Source: Streptomyces galbus
GTDB taxonomy: Bacteria > Actinomycetota > Actinomycetes > Streptomycetales > Streptomycetaceae
Assembly (NCBI RefSeq): GCF_005280195.1
Contig: NZ_SZPR01000025.1
Span: 126,694-190,693 of the forward strand
Direction of reading: 5' to 3'
Length of the DNA stretch: 64,000 nt
Below the pieces are notes generated by a model that ran no database searches, had not been told where the DNA came from, and was given only the letters and a program-made list of their open reading frames with translations. A program made the position numbers and the translations under genes. Position 1 is the stretch's first letter, and the number at the start of each line of letters is the position of its first letter. Shown here one piece after another: positions 61,696 to 64,000 of this stretch.

Positions 61696-62938
61696 GCCGC
61701 ACCGCCTCCCCGGCGGCGCTGTCCGACGCCCGCCCCACCCGCACCACGCGGCTGGGGCCCGCGGTCCGCGCCCGGCGGGCCCGTCGCTGCTCGAACCCGT
61801 GGAACGCCGCCCAGCACACGGCCAGCGCCAGCGCGAACACCGGCAGCCACAGCAGCCGGGCGGCCACCCAGGCCGTGCCGTCCGGCACGGTGTGCAGACC
61901 GGGCAGCCGGCCGGCCGCCAGAGCGGTGGCCGTGGTCGCCATCATGGCCGTCTGGTGCCACAGGAACAGCGTCATCGCCGACAGGTTCACCAGCGCGACC
62001 GCCGCCCACGGCACGGGCCGGCGCACCGCCCGGCGCAGCCGCTCCCGCAGCAGCAGCGCCAGCCCGCACTGGGCCAGGCCGAACGTCACCGCGGCCAGCG
62101 TCGGTGGGTTCAGGTTGGAGACCGCCGCGCCGGGCACGCCGACCATCGACGCCGGATAGCCCGCGCAGGCGACCAGCAGCGCCGTCGCCACCGCGCCGCC
62201 CGCCAGCAGCGCCCAGCCCGCGCGCGGGCGCTCCAGCTCGCCCCGCGTCCACGCCGCGCCCAGGGTGTACGGGACCAGCCAGCCTGCGGCCAGGTTGACC
62301 CAGCCGAGCCAGGCGGGGCCCCCGAGGCCGAAGCGCACCAGGTCGACGTGCAGGACGACCGCCAGCGGCCACAGCGGGTTCAGCCGGGTCAGCAGCGGGG
62401 TCGCCGCCGTCAGCGCCGCGAACACCAGCAGGAACCACAGGGGCGACAGCGCCAGCTTCACCACCGTGTGCACGGTGACGAAGGACGCGCCCGTCAGGAG
62501 CAGCCCCGCCGCCGCCACCGTCCACACCCCCAGCACGGCGGCGACCGGCCCGAACAGCCGCGCCAGCCGCGCCCGCAGCCACGCGCCGTACGACGTGCCC
62601 CGTGCGCGGGCCGAGGCGAGGCCCTTCGTCGCCACGTGGCCGCCCACCAGGAAGAACACCGCGAGTGTCTGGAACACCCAGGACACCGGGGCCAGCCACG
62701 GCATGTGCCCCAGCGGGCTGGCCGCGCGCAGGGCGGTGCCGTCGGCGACCAGGGCGGTCACCAGCCAGTGGCCGAGGACCACGCCGAGGATCGCGCAGGC
62801 GCGCAGGGCGTCCACCGCGCGGTCGCGGCCGGGCGGGGTGGCGGCGTCGATCCGGACGGCCGCCCGCCGTATCCGCGCGCGGAGCGCGGGGGCGGTCGTG
62901 CCGCGGGGGGTCCCGGGCCGTGTCCGCGCCCTAGGCAC
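61688..62938 (-). CDS. Acyltransferase-3-like membrane protein
   Basis: A 416-residue protein with about ten TMs. DRAVDALRACAILGVVLGHWLV carries the family's N-terminal R-x-x-A..H pattern, and FFLVGGHVATKG and LFLWHQTAMM follow. This is the acyltransferase-3 family, which O-acylates sugars or lipids at the membrane. It is coupled by 8-bp overlaps on both sides in a hydrolase-acyltransferase-kinase-regulator operon. Confidence 0.88.
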   Translation of the reverse strand: MPRARTRPGTPRGTTAPALRARIRRAAVRIDAATPPGRDRAVDALRACAILGVVLGHWLVTALVADGTALRAASPLGHMPWLAPVSWVFQTLAVFFLVGGHVATKGLASARARGTSYGAWLRARLARLFGPVAAVLGVWTVAAAGLLLTGASFVTVHTVVKLALSPLWFLLVFAALTAATPLLTRLNPLWPLAVVLHVDLVRFGLGGPAWLGWVNLAAGWLVPYTLGAAWTRGELERPRAGWALLAGGAVATALLVACAGYPASMVGVPGAAVSNLNPPTLAAVTFGLAQCGLALLLRERLRRAVRRPVPWAAVALVNLSAMTLFLWHQTAMMATTATALAAGRLPGLHTVPDGTAWVAARLLWLPVFALALAVCWAAFHGFEQRRARRARTAGPSRVVRVGRASDSAAGEAVRRA

Positions 62939-63959
62939 GGGTCACCTCCGCGGTCCGGCCGAGGACGATCCGGGCGACGTTGGCCAGGGAGGCGGAGCCC
63001 GCCGCGAAGTAGTCGCTGTGGCCGCCCGGTCCGGCGGCGAAGACGTCGGCGCCGAAGGACGGGGACACCGGGTCGGTGCCGAAGCCGACGGTCGTGCCGA
63101 ACAGGTCCGCGCTGACGTGCGGGACGTGCGCCACCCAGTCGTCGGCGCCCCGGGCCGCCCACACCCGCGCCCGGGTGTCCAGGCCGGCGGCGGTGTCCGC
63201 GCCCGTGCCGGGGCTGCCGAGCAGGACCAGGTCGTCGACGTCCGCGCCGGCCGCCGTGCGGGCGCACACCACCGAGCCGTACGAGTGGCACACCAGCGTC
63301 AGCCGGGCGCCGGGTCCCGTGACGCCCCGCAGCTCGCGCAGGAAGTCCCGCAGGCGCGGGGCCGCTTCGTCGGCGCGGGCCGTCGTCGTCACCGCGGTGC
63401 TGACCGTGCCCGGTGTGCGGTAGCCGAGCCAGGCGACCACCGCCGTGCGGGTGCCGGGCGGGGCCGTCCGGGCGAGCCGGTGGTGCAGGGACACGGCGGC
63501 CGTGCGCAGGCGGGCGTAGGTGTCCAGCGAGGTGTCGGAGCCCGGGACCAGCACCGCGATCCGGTCGGCGCGGGCCAGGTCGCCGAAGACCTCGGTGACC
63601 AGGCCCGGCCCGCGCCCGTCGAAGGCCAGCAGGGCGCCGGCCGGGGCGGCCAACGCCCGCTCCGCCGCCGCGCGGTGGCCGTCGCCGTGGGCCGCGGCCA
63701 TCCGGGAGGCGAGCGCCGCGTTCGCCCGGTTGGCGGCGTACGCCTGCGTCAGCGTCGCGGCGGTGACCGGGGCGAGGGCGGCCGGAGGCGGGGCTGGGAT
63801 GCCGGGGCGGGCCGCGCCGGACAGCGGGACGACCAGGGCGGCGACCACCAGAGCGGCGAGCAGCGCCCGCAGGGGCCGCAAGGGCCGCAGGAGCCGCAGG
63901 AGCCGCAAGGGCCGCAGGAGCCGTAGGCGGGGACGGTCCCGCGCCGCGTCCCCGCGCAC
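62931..63959 (-). CDS. Secreted alpha/beta hydrolase (DUF1023), 5' end uncertain
   Basis: At least 342 residues. A basic N-terminus with RPLRLLRLL repeats runs into a signal helix (ALLAALVVAALVVPLSGAA). The DUF1023-type hydrolase has nucleophile LVCHSYGSVV, an acid in GADDWVAHVPH and His in GGHSDYF. The frame stays open from 63959 to the window end, so the true start may lie outside. It is the first seen gene of the acyltransferase/kinase operon. Confidence 0.87.
   Translation of the reverse strand: MRGDAARDRPRLRLLRPLRLLRLLRPLRPLRALLAALVVAALVVPLSGAARPGIPAPPPAALAPVTAATLTQAYAANRANAALASRMAAAHGDGHRAAAERALAAPAGALLAFDGRGPGLVTEVFGDLARADRIAVLVPGSDTSLDTYARLRTAAVSLHHRLARTAPPGTRTAVVAWLGYRTPGTVSTAVTTTARADEAAPRLRDFLRELRGVTGPGARLTLVCHSYGSVVCARTAAGADVDDLVLLGSPGTGADTAAGLDTRARVWAARGADDWVAHVPHVSADLFGTTVGFGTDPVSPSFGADVFAAGPGGHSDYFAAGSASLANVARIVLGRTAEVTRA
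63866..63927. repeat. 9-bp tandem repeats in the hydrolase N-terminus
   Basis: Units of GCCGCAAGG and GCCGCAGGA alternate about six times and encode the Leu-Arg-Pro-rich N-region before the signal helix. They are probably slippage-prone. Confidence 0.75.
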
Positions 63960-64000
63960 CTCCCCGTCCCGGCCCGCGCCACCGGCCGCACCCGCACCCG

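Overview
The window is a very GC-rich actinobacterial chromosome segment. Codon third positions are overwhelmingly G or C, GTG starts are common, and coupled genes overlap by ATGA or GTGA. The content (wblA, paired ArsA-like ATPases, a Crp, DUF397 next to an XRE regulator, actinobacterial aspartokinase, CYP107-like P450) points to Streptomyces. From memory, the order acs, nhaA, nth, crp, arsA pair, wblA, class A PBP, asd-ask, recR, ybaB, purA, P450 and two NarL-type two-component systems follows the core region around SCO3563-SCO3641 of S. coelicolor. No database was consulted.

Layout. 1-5.4 kb: acetyl-CoA synthetase (with candidate Crp and DasR boxes upstream), NhaA, a holin-fold membrane protein and an epoxide-hydrolase-like enzyme. 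5.4-13.1 kb: a 59-residue ORF, a MarP-like membrane protease, CoA-type Nudix, endonuclease III, Crp, a nucleotidyltransferase, an MBL hydrolase, a second Nudix, RidA and a DUF4177 protein. 13.2-19 kb: two ArsA-like ATPases, wblA and a class A penicillin-binding protein. 19-21.8 kb: YqeY-like protein, metallophosphoesterase, a membrane protein, then tRNA-Pro(CGG) with a 40-nt perfect palindromic terminator.

21.9-28 kb is the accessory-looking stretch just downstream of the tRNA. It holds a small two-TM protein and an NB-ARC/TPR (STAND, NLR-like) ATPase, followed by a PIG-L deacetylase, a PD-(D/E)XK-type nuclease and small unknown proteins. The two-TM protein carries two copies, and the ATPase N-terminus one copy, of the same 18-residue motif. 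This two-plus-one layout is that of NLR-controlled amyloid signalling (fungal NWD2/HET-S and bacterial BASS pairs). It is the best candidate in the window for an undescribed system.

28-39 kb: VOC protein, MFS exporter, a DUF318 permease with its TIGR03943-type partner, a two-TrkA-domain ion-channel-like protein, an S9 peptidase, SURF1 and a SigE-family sigma factor with a membrane partner. 39.5-42 kb: asd-ask. The Asd copy has lost its catalytic cysteine (Gly in its place), and ask carries an internal ribosome-binding site and start for a beta subunit. 42-55 kb: XRE/DUF397, DUF5063, recR, ybaB, a SLATT-like 2TM protein, a Ser/Thr kinase, a MarR/DJ-1 pair with two matched operators, a class III aminotransferase with a GntR regulator, several conserved unknowns and purA. 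55-64 kb: Uma2-type nuclease, P450, two tandem paralogous NarL-type two-component systems, an acyltransferase and an alpha/beta hydrolase whose reading frame stays open to the window edge.

A recurring feature is a TANNNT-like -10 hexamer 6-7 nt before the start codon with no Shine-Dalgarno sequence, which suggests leaderless transcripts for about ten genes.
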